From Neonectria sp. B-13 (Eukaryota > Ascomycota > Sordariomycetes > Hypocreales > Nectriaceae), in NCBI GenBank assembly GCA_002682825.1, contig NOKP01000051.1:124001-188000 (forward strand): a stretch of DNA of 64,000 nt, given 5' to 3'. Shown piece by piece: positions 44,212-55,445 of this stretch (position 1 is the stretch's first letter; each line of letters starts with the position of its first letter). The notes below the pieces were generated by a model that searched no databases, was not told the DNA's origin, and saw only the letters and a list, made by a program, of their open reading frames with translations. The position numbers and the translations under genes are program-made.

Positions 44212-45911
44212 ATGGCTGCAACAACAGAACCCGAGCGTCCTACTGTCAAGCTGGCACAGGGGACCGTGGTTGGTCTCACTCTTAGCGATAACCTCCCGCG
44301 TCCCGTCCAGGCATTCCGCGGCATCCCATATGCGCTCCCGCCGACCGGGGATCGCAGATTCCGCCCTGCCGTCAAAGTTGAGCCATCTACTGATGTCATT
44401 GACGCGGTAGCATACGGGCCGTCAGGGCCAGGGAAGCAACTTCTTCCTGGAGGGCCAGCTATCGTATACAGCGAGGATTGCCTAACTGCAAATGTATTCA
44501 AGCAGCCACCAAAAGGCTCTGAGGCTAGTAAGCCCCTGCCGGTGGCCGTTTATATCCACGGAGGAGCCTTCAACCGTGGCACTGCCTCGATGCACAACAC
44601 TGCATCCATGGTTGCGTGGTCCGAGGAGCCATTTATTGCGGTTTCGTTCAACTACCGCATCGGAGCTCTCGGCTTCTTGCCATCTTTGGCGAGCGCCAAG
44701 GAGGGCATTCTAAACCTCGGCCTGAGGGATCAGATCGTCTTGTTCGAATGGGTACAGGAGAATATCCATCTTTTCGGTGGTGATCCAGACAATGTCACTT
44801 TAATCGGCCTATCTGCTGGAGCGCATTCTGTAAGTACTTCCACTGTACACTCAACTTGAAACCAAGTAGCTGACCAACGCTTGAGATTGGCCACCATATG
44901 ATGCATTTCGAAGAAAGCCGCCGTCCTCTCTTCAACAAAGTTGTCATCGAATCTGGCGCACCGACTTCACGCGCTGTCCGACCCTACGATGCACCAATCC
45001 ACGAACAGCAGTTTAAGGACTTCCTAACGGAGACTGGCTGCCCTGACAACATCTCACATGAAGAAATCTTCTCTTATCTGAGGGCTCAGCCCACTGACAA
45101 GATCACTGCTGCCCAGACAACCGTCTTCGACAAATACAACCCATCGCTTCGATGGGCATTTCAGCCGGTCATCGACGGTGAAATCATTGCGCGGCCACCC
45201 CTGGAGACATGGCGTCAGGGCAAGTGGCACAAGGTCCCCATCATGACCGGCTTCACCAGGAACGAGGGCTCTCTCTACGTCAACAAGCAGCTATCCGAGT
45301 CTTCAGGGTTTCTTGAGTTCTTCTCTGAGCTTCTCCCTCTCCTGTCCTCCGAAGACATTGAAACAATCGACAAGTTGTACCCCGACCCTGCAACACATGC
45401 CGACTCGCCATACAAGGAAACCAGAGATGGAGTCGGCGCTCAATACAAACGCATAGAGAGGGCATATGGACATTACGCTTACGTGGCTCCAGTCCGACAG
45501 ACCGCTGAGTTTGCCGTGGCTTCCACATCTTTGCCCGTGTATGTGTACCACTGGGCACAAAGAAGCTCGGTTATAGATGGAGCTCGTCATGGTGACAATA
45601 TGAGATACGAGGCGTGCGACCCCAAGGTGACCAGCATATCTCCCACACAGAAGACGCTGTGCAGGACCTTGAACGCATACATAACTAGCTTCATTACCAA
45701 GGGCGATCCCAATGCCGTGCAGGGAGAAATGGCCGATCGACCCAAGTGGGAGACATATACCAAGGAAGAACCAAAGGCGATGGTCTTTGGAGAGAAGAAT
45801 GAAGAGCTGGTTGGAGGCGTCGCTGGTGTACCGTCGGAACTGGTTGCAGATGATTGGGGAAGAAAAGAGTCTGAATTCTGGTGGAGTAAGGTAGATATAT
45901 CTCAACAGTAA
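44212..45911 (+). CDS. Type-B carboxylesterase/lipase
   Basis: Hydrolyses carboxylic esters. Exons 44212-44829 and 44886-45911 give 547 residues. There is no signal peptide, so the enzyme is probably cytosolic. AFRGIPYALPPTGDRRFRP opens the fold, EDCLTANVF is the second family signature, and VYIHGGAF supplies the oxyanion hole. The nucleophile elbow is GLSAG with Ser201 just before the intron. The acid is probably the Glu of FTRNEGSLYV and the base the His of GARHGDNMRYE. Its neighbours are a permease (divergent) and an FMN-dependent hydroxyacid oxidase (tail to tail, 147 bp apart), which suggests that an imported ester is cleaved to a hydroxy acid. The specific substrate is unknown. Confidence 0.93.
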
Positions 45912-46058
45912 CTATGTAGTACACGAGTTTCCCACCAGTCGGTGGAGAATGGACGAGAAAAAGAGCTGAGAGTCCTGTAAATAGATACAAAATTAGACCC
46001 AATCTGCCACAATATCAGTTCCGGCCCTCCACTACTTCCAACTGTTAAGCACTCACCC

Positions 46059-47622
46059 TCAAAGCCTCGACTTAACAGTCCGCTCCCAATCGTTAACAAC
46101 GAAGGCTGGTGTGATATCGGAGACTTTGACACAGCCCGTTAGCGCCATTGTGCGCCTGAATTCCTCCATTAAGATGCGCATAACAAGCTCCACGCCTTTT
46201 TGGCCATCGTACTAATGAACTGCGTTAGCCCATGTGCTTTTAAATACACCGTCACGCTTTCAAAGTCGAGGGCATCACCTACCGCAAGCCCCCAGAGGGA
46301 CGGCCGAGATACCCAGACAAAGTCTGCACCTAGTGCCAGAGCCTTCACAAAGTGTTAGCCACATACTTCGTGCCTAACTTTGTTGGTCTCACCTTGAAAA
46401 TATCAGTTCCTTTGCGGATTCCTCCATCGACATGGACGGGCACCCGACCCCTGGCAGCGGCCACAATTTCGGGCAGCACTTCGGCTGTTGTGACCACTCC
46501 ATCTAACTGCCTCCCGCCGTGGTTTGAGACGATAATTCCGTCCACTCCGTGTTTAATGGCTAATTCGGTATCTTCTCCGGTGAGAACTAGGATTACATGC
46601 ATGTTAGTTGATTGAAATGCTGGACGAAGTGTTCAACGATGGACCAAGTCAGCAGCATACGACGCGAAACATACCTCCTTTAACAAAGATCTTCAGCTGT
46701 GTGATGGATCGAAGCCAAGCGATGTGCTTATCCCATTCGAGACGGGAATCTGTAAAAGCCAGGCGGCGTCAATACAGCGCTGCTCCGAGAAACGCGTGAC
46801 CATGTAAACTAACCGTTCAGATATCCACTTTGGTTTCCAGCTGTTGAAGTCTTGGTTGTGTTTCCAGCTGCAGATTCGCCGGCTTTCTTGTTCTCCACAT
46901 CCATGGGAAGCATGAAGCCCTCACGGTCAAAATTCTCGAACCAGACATGATCTGGAATGCGAAACTTGTTGCGGACCTCGTTTCTCCTCTTGCCATGTAC
47001 CGGTGCATCCAGCGTGACGGCAAGTGCCTTGAAGCCAGCCTTCTCAGCTCTCTTCACCAGCTGCTCTGTGATTGTGTGGTCTCTAAAAATGTACAGCTGC
47101 ATAATATAGGGCACTTCCGGTGCTCGAGGTGCAATGATGTCTTCCAGAGTTGCCGTTGCAAATGTGGACACCCCCAAAGGCAAGTTCAAAGCTGCGGCAG
47201 CCTTGGAAGTTGCCACTTCTCCGTCAGGATGGCAGAGCTTTTGCATCGAGGCTGGCCCAATGGAGAAGGGATATGGAACCTAGACGAAGAGAAAGATTTA
47301 GTCCACGATCTCATAACGTTTGCTGTCATCTAGCCACGTAGGAAGTGTCCGTACCGATGACCCCAATAGCTCAGTAGAGGTATCTAGCAGTTCGACATTA
47401 CGCATGACCCGCGGTCGAATGCGGTACTGGGACCAGGCCTCCTCATTTTCTTTCACCGTCCGGCAATCATCTGCCCCTTCGTTGACAAAGCCTGTACACA
47501 ACTTAGCATGGAAATAAATCCCAAAGCCGCACGAAATAATACATACCTCGGACCATTTTGCTCATTTTGAGCGACGCGGCAACCTCCAGGTCACGGATAC
47601 ACTGGATATCTAACGAAGCCAT
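46059..47622 (-). CDS. FMN-dependent alpha-hydroxyacid oxidase/dehydrogenase (lactate/glycolate oxidase family)
   Basis: Oxidises an L-2-hydroxy acid to the 2-keto acid using FMN. Seven exons (47622-47547, 47491-47355, 47279-46814, 46749-46675, 46586-46393, 46342-46283, 46211-46059) give 386 residues, with all phases consistent. There is no cytochrome-b5 domain, unlike mitochondrial cytochrome b2. Motifs in order are [54 protein letters not shown], then [16 protein letters not shown] sequence, the active-site [10 protein letters not shown] (catalytic His and Arg), [20 protein letters not shown] and the C-terminal [21 protein letters not shown]. The start [11 protein letters not shown] is short but in phase. 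It is part of the 41.8-52 kb cluster. Confidence 0.92.
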
Positions 47623-48388
47623 GCTGAATTATCTGGCTTTCAGTCGAGAGACCTTCGGCAAGACAAGCGGTTCGGTATCTGAGTAGGGATTGGCTGGCTG
47701 AGAGAGAACGGCCTTGAATACGGATCGTGGCGCCCTTTTCCTAGTCAGTGGCCCTGTCGATGAAGACCCAAATCTCTGTTGAAGGCGACATTAAGCGGAC
47801 AGAGAGTCAGAGATGGGGATTCGGGGAAGTACGCTTTCGTGGCATCTTGGACCGAATTGAGTGGGTCATTCGGTCGACACTGCTCCGAGACACATGCCTT
47901 AGTCTAGTTGTCGAAAGTTACCACAGCAAAGCGGAACCGGTTCATAGTTCCAGAGGCAGCCTCGATTATATATCGACTTACTCGAAGTTCCCAATGCTGG
48001 TGGTATGGATGCTCAGGAGGCGCTTGGAAAAGACGATCCAGATAGTACCAAGTCATCCGTGGCGGCCTCAAAGTTTAGCCTCTGGCGGAGCATTCAAATC
48101 CATGCCGTGGAACTCTTTAAATTAAGACTTTATTCCATGTAAGACCCTTTAGCAGTGCAACAATACGCTTCAAGCATCACACGCATCTCCCTGGTCGACG
48201 TTTCAACTTGAACGCCAAATCCGAACAAGGAAAGTACCATATCATCAAATAAGATAATCCAACTGATCAGGGGGTATTCTATATTACAGCAATATTGTAC
48301 ACATGGCACCAGCTGTTCTCAATGGTACAATACTCAATCAGTCGTTCCCAAAGTCCCTCACAACGCCTGTACGCCCCAGAACCATTTA
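47623..48388. promoter_or_regulatory. Promoter region of the hydroxyacid oxidase with a Gal4-type site
   Basis: A 766-bp region upstream of the oxidase and downstream of the regulator. At 47871-47887 it has CGG-N11-CCG, the spacing bound by Gal4-type Zn2Cys6 dimers, about 250 bp from the oxidase start. A 125-codon plus frame at 47748-48125 is probably spurious. Confidence 0.4.
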
Positions 48389-49872
48389 TCACCCAACACA
48401 AAGGGTAATATTATAGCGCTTCATTGTCATCTCAAAGCCATGAGGGCCATACAAGTCGGGATTTTGGTCGACTTCATTCCAGAAGATTACCAGTGCATTC
48501 AAAATACACTCAAGGGTCGGAAACTTGATTAAGGAGTCCGTCAAAGTCCTTGAGAGCCGGGATCTCTGGGTTTCTAAGATCATGCAGGATCCGGAAACCA
48601 GAGAGGGCCACATGGAAGTCGTCCAGGTGTGCGCATCGGCGGGCAGGCTTTCAATGTTTTGCAAACACAGCTCAATGCAGGGTTCAACCTTGGCAACGAG
48701 TCCCGTGGTGGGCGGCTGAGGGCCGTGGAACGCTGTATACAGGTATATGAGAAGTGATTGCTGGTATATCCGCCCAGCTAATTGGTAGCCCAAATTTGCT
48801 TCGTCTTCATTTCCGCACCAGGACGTGATTTCCGACAGCAGTGTCGAATACGTGGCTTCAAGTTCAGTGGCAGGGTGCTGTTCTTCTCGCCAGCATTGTT
48901 GAGCTAGGGTATGGATACGAGGGATCAAGGCGAAAAGGAAATGTGCACGGCCAAACATGAAGCCATAGATGGGGCTGCCTTCATTCAGCATCGTTAACGA
49001 GTCGACGGTGGCTTTCTCTCCTAGGTTCCAATCGAGCGGCTTAAGGCCGAAGCCGAAGCCGATATGGGAGACAATGGCCAAGTACTGGTACTGCTCGATG
49101 AAGAATCCAAGGATGTCCTGGTCGTAGATTCTCCGGTGCTTTTGCATTTCCGAGATCATCCATTTGAGGGCACGGAGATGGTGATAGAGCGAGCCTTGGG
49201 TGTTGGCGTTGAGCACCTGCCAATGTCAGTGAGAAATGAAGGATCTAGAGCATAGAATTTGCTGACCTCGTATTGGCATAGGGCTAGAGAGGTCGCGACG
49301 ACTAAAATACGGTCCATGGCAGAGCACGACTTCCATCTGGTAATGGCGTGTGTCAAACCCCGAAGGGCGACGACGTAATGGTCCAAGGACGAGTCGGTGG
49401 GTGAGGAGTGAATATACGAGACGTGGCACGAGCTTATGGCTAGGATGGCATGCTGCAGCCCGTCGCAGCCCGCGGCCATGCGGACGTTGTATGTTAGGTA
49501 TGCGTTCTCGGGATAGACTCTGCTCGCCATCTGCAGCGAGGTGACATTCGCAAAGTGTTGGAACAAGAGGCCATTCCGCTGGTTCCGAAACAGGGGAGGC
49601 AGAGCGGTTGGCTGGCGGATAACGACCGGAGCAAGGCATTCTTCCGAGTCTGAGTTGGCCGACACAGACTCGGACGCCGGGACATCGGGGCTCGCGCCGG
49701 CTTGATCCCGGAGGCTGCTCGGCGACGGCCAGTGACAAAGCAGTTGATTGCGGACGCAGCCGGCGCAAACGGGTCGGATCTCGTCGCACTTTTTATGGCG
49801 TCTGCGACAGGTAAAGCAGCCTGTTTTGGACCGGGGGGCGAGCGCTTGCTGGCTGTCCCTCGGAAGCGCCAT
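48389..49872 (-). CDS. Zn2Cys6 fungal transcription factor (cluster regulator)
   Basis: A nuclear regulator of 477 residues from exons 49872-49267 and 49216-48389. The zinc cluster near the N-terminus is CFTCRRRHKKC, then CAGC and a final Cys six residues on. The rest resembles the fungal-specific transcription factor domain (DUF3468 type): QMASRVYPENAYLTYNVRMA, LQHAILAISSCHVSYIHSS, HYVVALRGLTHAITRW and LVVATSLALCQYEVLNANTQGS, the last across the intron. The frame opens at 49965, but the conserved linker MALPRDSQQALAPRSKTGC makes 49872 the better start. It is divergent from the aminotransferase and next to the oxidase, so it is likely the local pathway regulator. Confidence 0.92.
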
Positions 49873-50382
49873 TCGATGAGAGGCGGAGACGGCTCCAAGC
49901 CAAGTTACAGCTGACGATGCAGAGGGGATGGAATAATGGACAACGGCGACGAGACGGAGCCACAACTCACAGGATGGGCTGATGCCGATAGATAAACGCG
50001 ACAGCGCTAGACGGGCCAGGGTTGACAGATAACCGCGGGAGCACTATGCCTCAGTGGGAGACACGAAGCTGGAGATGGAATAATCTGGCCATTCACGCCA
50101 CCTTGTCAAGCGTCAGGGTCCTGCGCCATCGTCTCATCGGATCCACTCCAGCTCGGAATAGGAACAGGGACTTGCATGTTCTTGGATATCTTTAGGACGG
50201 GACATCAAGTCGAAAGACATTCACCTTGAAAGGCAGATATATATAAGGCATGAGATGCTCACTATGAAATTAACTTATTCTCATCACTCAGCACTCTCAC
50301 CTTTCTCCGCATTCCCGCTTCGGCCTCATCTACTCTTCACCACCTTGTCTCCTACAAGCAAACCACCCCGTTCTCTGCAACA
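49873..50382. promoter_or_regulatory. Divergent promoter of regulator and aminotransferase
   Basis: A 510-bp region. A strong TATA box, tatatataa, lies at 50238-50246, about 140 bp before the aminotransferase start, followed by a C/T-rich leader typical of well-expressed fungal genes. Confidence 0.5.
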
Positions 50383-51951
50383 ATGGCCACCAAAACTGGA
50401 GAGCAGCTCTCGGAAAAGGTCCTCGAGCTTCTCAACATGGAGGAACAATATGCCGTCGGCGCATTCGGTTCCCTCCCCGGCTTCATGGTATCCGGCAAGG
50501 GCTCAACTCTTGTGGTATGTGACAGTCTGCAACTACATCTCAGCCCTGGCAATTGCCCATGTTAATCATCTTCCACTTCACCTGAACAGGATATCGACGG
50601 CAAGGAGCTCATCGACTTCATCTGCATGTTCAGTGCAACCAACCTGGGCCACTGCCACCCCAAACTTGTCAAGGCCGTGACCGATTCCGTGCAAACCAGT
50701 AAGCCTCGTCTACTCAATTCTTCCGATTACCCCCATTACTGCAACCTTCTCTGACCATTCCATCTATAGTCACCCTCGCCAACATGTCCACCCATTCCGC
50801 CGAGTGGCCCTTGGTTGCTAAGGCGCTCTGCACCCGACTCGGCTTCGACAAGGTCACCCCCATGTGCACCGGAGCTGAGGCTGCTGATACTGCTTGCAAG
50901 ATCGCCCGGAAGTGGGCTATCACCTACAAGGGCATTCCCCCTGAGGATGTACTTGTTCTTGGAACTTCCGAGAACTACCACGGCCTCACGGCCGGTGTCT
51001 GGCCCATTATGGAGCCGTTCGACCAGCATGGTGAGTCCTTCTTCCTACTGGCCTAAACATGTATCCGCTGACTATCGATAGAGTACGGTGTTTTCAGCAA
51101 AAACCTCACCAATGTCCACCCCGGCACTGGAAAGGTCCTCCGATACTTGCATGTTGAGGACTTCGAGGCTGTCCTGAGCGAATACCATGGCCGTGTAGCT
51201 GCTATTATCATGGAGTGTTTCCACGGCATGGCACCGTAAGTTGACATTCCTCCCATTCCCTTTCAGTAACTCTTCACTAATACCCCGTAGTACCTTTGAA
51301 GAGGAGCTCGAGTTTGTCAAGGGCGTTCGACAACTGTGCAAGAAATACAACGTTCTCTTCATCTCAGACGAGGTTCGCCAGGGTGCTGGAAAGACCGGAA
51401 AGTTTCTTAGCTCCGAATGGATGGGCCCCGAGAACAAGCCTGACATGGTCACCATGGGCAAATCCATCAGCGGAGGAGCCTACCCAGCCTCTTTTGTCCT
51501 TGGAAGCAACGAAGTCATGACCCTCGTCAAGCCTTATCAGTCAGCTAGCACCTTTGCCATGGCTCCCCAGGCCAATGCCGCCGTCCTCGCAACCTTGAGT
51601 GTCATCGACGAGGAGAATCTTATCGAGCGAGCCTTGACCATTCAAGCCAAGTGGAAAGAGGAGACCTCGACCTGGAAGCATCCCTTTATCAAGTACATCA
51701 CATCACGAGGCGGAGACATGAACATTGTCCTCGACCAGTCTTACAAGGGTGTTACTGCTCGACGCGTCGCCAGACTCGCTTACCAAAAGGGTGCCTTGAT
51801 GTACTCTCAGATGGACCGTGTCCGGCTTGGAGTTGCTCTCACTATCACTGACGAGGAGCTGGAGAAGGGCATGGCCATTCTAAAGGAGACTTTGGACGAG
51901 ATCCAATCGTACGCTGGTATCCCCGGATCTAACCACAAGTCAGACGCATAG
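50383..51951 (+). CDS. Class III PLP-dependent aminotransferase, ornithine aminotransferase-like
   Basis: Moves an amino group from a terminal amine (ornithine or similar omega-amino acid) to a keto acid. Exons 50383-50514, 50590-50698, 50770-51030, 51082-51235 and 51291-51951 give 438 residues. Motifs are DIDGKELIDFICMFSATNLGHCHP, PMCTGAEAADTACKIARKWA, NYHGLTAGVWP, FISDEVRQGAGKTGKF and the PLP-lysine region TMGKSISGGAYPAS (Lys near 276). The sequence is diverged from housekeeping ornithine aminotransferases: EVRQGAGKTG stands where EVQTGLGRTG is usual, and STFAMAPQANAAV where STFGGNPLA is usual. It could therefore be a paralogue with altered substrate. It is divergent from the Zn2Cys6 regulator. 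Confidence 0.9.
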
Positions 51952-52926
51952 TGGTTTGAGCATAGCAACTTTGTATAGTAATTAGCTTAGAATTCCCATT
52001 TAGCTCTCATTTAAGGATCTTGACATAATGTTTCAGTCCCCATAGCTAACCAAGGCCAGAATTAAGGGTACTTGCCCCAAATTGAAATTGATTTAGCTAA
52101 CAATTAGTAGAACTTGGGAATTTTGACACCCTTCACCACTTGTCTGTAGAACACAGGCCACGACAGTCCTGTTGTTCCAGTAAGGCTGTTGCTAAAGCTT
52201 CCACGAAGAAAGCTACAATTACAGGTCATCATAGCCAAGGTTAGGATCACTACAGGCCAGGTCTCAGATTCTTGTATTTATTCCAAAGAAGGTAATGATA
52301 TCTGATACTGTCACTGTCATCGAAATTGTTACGCAAATTAACCATCCTACAAGCATTTCGCTTCTCAACGGTGCCGCATCTCAAGGACTTTGAGTCTTCC
52401 AGTAAAAAGATGTGCCAAATTTCCATTTCCCTTTTTCATCTTGTGTTAATGGGTTTGTGATAGTGATTCCATGAATGGATCATGGTTCTGGGCTGTGATC
52501 CTATTGTAGGATCACGGTTGAAAGCGTGATCCTTTCTGAATTGATTGGAAATTGTAGGGACGGATATAGCCGTCCCATGCCCCGTACCCGAGGCGTAGAC
52601 TTGGCGGTGACAAATACGAAGCGAACGTTCTCAACGTGGATCGTCTTAACCAGACCTGTCAAACCAACCCAGCTCATTCAACTGGAGTGTTAGCACTATT
52701 AATCAACTACTACTTTTTAAGAGTGGCGTTCATTATTCTGACAACGCCAGTCCATAGAAGGACAGTTCCGGCAAATAGTGTATACGCTAATGAATAGTGT
52801 ATGCGCCAACAACGGCCCACCTCGCGCCTGAATTCCGCCATTGTACATGGCTAATTCCGTTTTATTTAAAGGAAGATTATGCCAGCCCATCTGCCTGAAG
52901 AGAGTCGTCGGCGCAACCTCTAAGCC
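51952..52926. other. Intergenic region
   Basis: About 975 bp with no gene seen. It holds the hairpin repeat at 52495-52515. Near the end an AT-rich tttatttaaagg at about 52859-52870 could be the TATA region of the next gene. Confidence 0.4.
52495..52515. repeat. Perfect inverted repeat
   Basis: GTGATCCTA-TTG-TAGGATCAC forms a 9-bp stem with a 3-nt loop. A third copy of GTGATCC follows about 10 bp later, and ggatcat lies about 20 bp before. It may be a regulatory palindrome or the end of a small degenerate element. Confidence 0.55.
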
Positions 52927-54290
52927 ATGATGTCGTGGAAATATCTCGTCGCCCTTATCGCGGTCCTCCTCTGTCGGGAGGTCAGCGCAGGGCCATGCAA
53001 GCCGAGCCTTTCCTCTACTATAACAATTGCGACGACAACAACAGCAACAACAACAAGTGATGGCACCAAGACGTCAGCCGACTCATCAGCTCCCAGCATC
53101 ATCGTCTCCGAATCGGCCACCACGACTTCTGCTCTAACAGCTACAGCTGCGACCTCTAGTGCTTCCATTCCAACTATAGAGTCGTCTTCCGAAACTACCA
53201 AACTCGAAAGCACGGATGCAACAACCAGCGGCCCTGCTTCCACTACCAAGTCCTCTGTGACTTCTGACTCAACCACTACCATTTCAACCTCCGATAGTAC
53301 CGCTTCATCTGTCGAGTCATCTACTACTCTCACGACCGAGCAGATTACATCAACTACTGAAACAACCACAGAGTCAATATCCCAAGAGCCCGCAACAAGC
53401 TCAACAACATCTAAGGAGCCAGAACCTACCAGCTTCGGTCTTGTTGTCAATGGCGGCTTCGAGGATAGAGTGGAAAATGGTGAATACACTGGAGCGCCGT
53501 GGGCGCTAGGTAAAGGTGTCGCCCTAGTCAACGACCCCATCTACTCTCATTTTGGGAGCCGTTCTGCGTAAGGAACCCTCGCCTTCATCCGTACTCGATC
53601 GAGAGCTAATGGTCCGTCTACAGGAAAATGCAACTGCCACCAGTCGACGGCGTTGGTAGCGGGGTGGTCGCTCTCAGTCAGTACATCTCCGGCTTGGACA
53701 AGAAAACGAGATACGTTTTCGATTATTGGTGTGCATTCACAGATCTTCAAAACTTCGGACCCAACGGCGGCGGAGTTGAAATTTCCACCTACGTTGCGAA
53801 TGTCGCCGTTGAGTTATCCATCCTCAGGCGTGCGACACCGGCAAACCAGTACTTTCGCAGAAGGGTCGGGATCTACGGCCAGCCCTTTACCCAAGGCACG
53901 TTGTCCTTTCAGTTTAAAGTGAGCCCGCCTACCGGACAGACCGAGATCAGGATAGACGACATCAGTGTCACCGAGTACGATCCACCATGTTCACTGATCA
54001 GCCAGCCTCCGGAGGGCCTCATTTGCGGTACTATGGGCACTGTGAACAACCAAGCAAACGGGTACCGCCGCTATGAACTGCTGTTTGGTCTCCCCTTCGA
54101 GGACTGCGCTCAAGAGTGCAAGTTGGACCCAAAGTGCAAGATATTTGCCTATAGTGGCGCGTTAGGTTCTGGATTGTTAGGTCCTGGATGGTGCGCTACC
54201 TACTCTGGGACAAAGGAGGAGATTGGCTTCGTGGAAAGTTCAACCCAGAACCCTAAATACTATGAGCCGGGGTGTTGGACGTGTAAATAA
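52927..54290 (+). CDS. Secreted Ser/Thr-rich protein with CBM-like and PAN-like regions
   Basis: A predicted cell-surface or secreted protein of 435 residues, from exons 52927-53567 and 53624-54290. The signal peptide MMSWKYLVALIAVLLCREVSA is followed by about 145 residues dominated by Ser and Thr, likely a heavily O-glycosylated stalk. From about 175, FGLVVNGGFEDRVENGEYTG...W and the later EIRIDDISVTEY look like a beta-sandwich carbohydrate-binding module of the CBM4/9/22 type. The last about 100 residues contain spaced cysteines (CGTMGTVNNQANGYRRYEL, FEDCAQECKLDPKCKIFAYS, GWCATYSG) like a PAN/apple module. There is no GPI signal. Ligand and role are unknown; adhesion or wall binding is an inference. 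Confidence 0.82.
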
Positions 54291-55445
54291 TGGGCGAGGG
54301 TGAGGGCGAACAAGAGCAAGCCGTGGAACAGCGTCAGCGTGAAGTACCCATGGCCAAGGCCTCCAATGCGCAGGCCATGGCAGTCAAGAATCATATCTTC
54401 AATCAAGCAAATGAATGTTGCAGGTAACAAGTTTAAGCTAATATTGGCAGCGAATCGTAGACTTGCGGGGATTGAGAATACCCCCATTGGGACATTTACC
54501 ACTTAGAGTTCCCCATTCCAGCACTCCAACGAACTCTTTGCAAGTGACGTAACTGGATATCTGCAACATGTGCACGAGATGGAGCCTGGAGGCCACGCCG
54601 TTCGCTTTTGATAGTGTCTGAAGGAGAGACCCTACATGTGCAATCTGCCTATCTGGCCATGCCCAGCATGAGCTCACTACTAGCAAGATGAAACACGAAG
54701 TAGCTAACTGCGTGCTAGCAGCACTGTGAGATTAAGCGCGGAGACGCAGAGTTTTTATAAGGAGTAGGAGAATCCTGCTTTAACTACCATAAAAGGCAGC
54801 TTCTATACTGCAGCTAATCTAGAGAAATAGTATTGTATTACATAAATCCCTGCTCTTGAAATAGTTAATTATATATTAAAGTCTTCCTTTTTATTTTAAC
54901 TAAAGTTATTCTTATTCTTCCTTTCTTTGATTTTTTTCATCTTTTATTAAAACGTTCTTTTTTACTTTTTCTTTTTTTGGGGGGTTTGAATAAAATGATA
55001 ATAACTAATTATTATTCTCCTTGCGGTTATTATATAAATTATCTATGAAAAATTTCTTACTTTTTACTGACATTCCATTTTAAAGATTTTACTGGTTTAG
55101 GAAAATATGTGCTTATTTTATTCTCTCGCTTTTTTATCTCGTATCAATACTGTTAAGTTCGCTGAGGCAATCCCACTTCCCGTATCCTGGGTCTTGGCGG
55201 ACCTCGTATTGCTCTGCAACTGGAGCTCAATTCCCATTATCAGTAGTAACTCCGTGATCTGTATTCATGCGAACCCCTGATATAATTTCCGACCAAAATA
55301 GATCTCGGCCAACAATACGAGTCTACTCAAAAAGCACAGAAGATATCAGCTCGTATAAAGAACAAGAAAGACACCTTCAGAGAATGAACGTCGCTGTCCT
55401 GTCTACTATCAGTTCAGCTGCATCAGATAGCCATTCTTCGACAAC
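54291..55445. other. Intergenic region with AT-rich block
   Basis: About 1.15 kb. From about 54790 to 55150 the DNA is strikingly AT-rich with long T and A runs, unlike its neighbours. No gene was recognised. The final 150 bp hold the deuterolysin promoter. Confidence 0.5.
54790..55150. other. AT-rich, RIP-like isochore
   Basis: A block of roughly 360 bp made mostly of A and T, with poly-T tracts and frequent TA dinucleotides. In ascomycetes such blocks usually mark repeats degraded by repeat-induced point mutation (C to T). No open frame or terminal repeat could be traced, so the parent element is not identifiable. Confidence 0.5.

Noticed and set aside
52920..53540. 206-codon minus frame rich in Val and Ser
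   Set aside because: It is antisense to the Ser/Thr-rich stalk of the secreted protein; the composition is a by-product of that repeat-like sequence.
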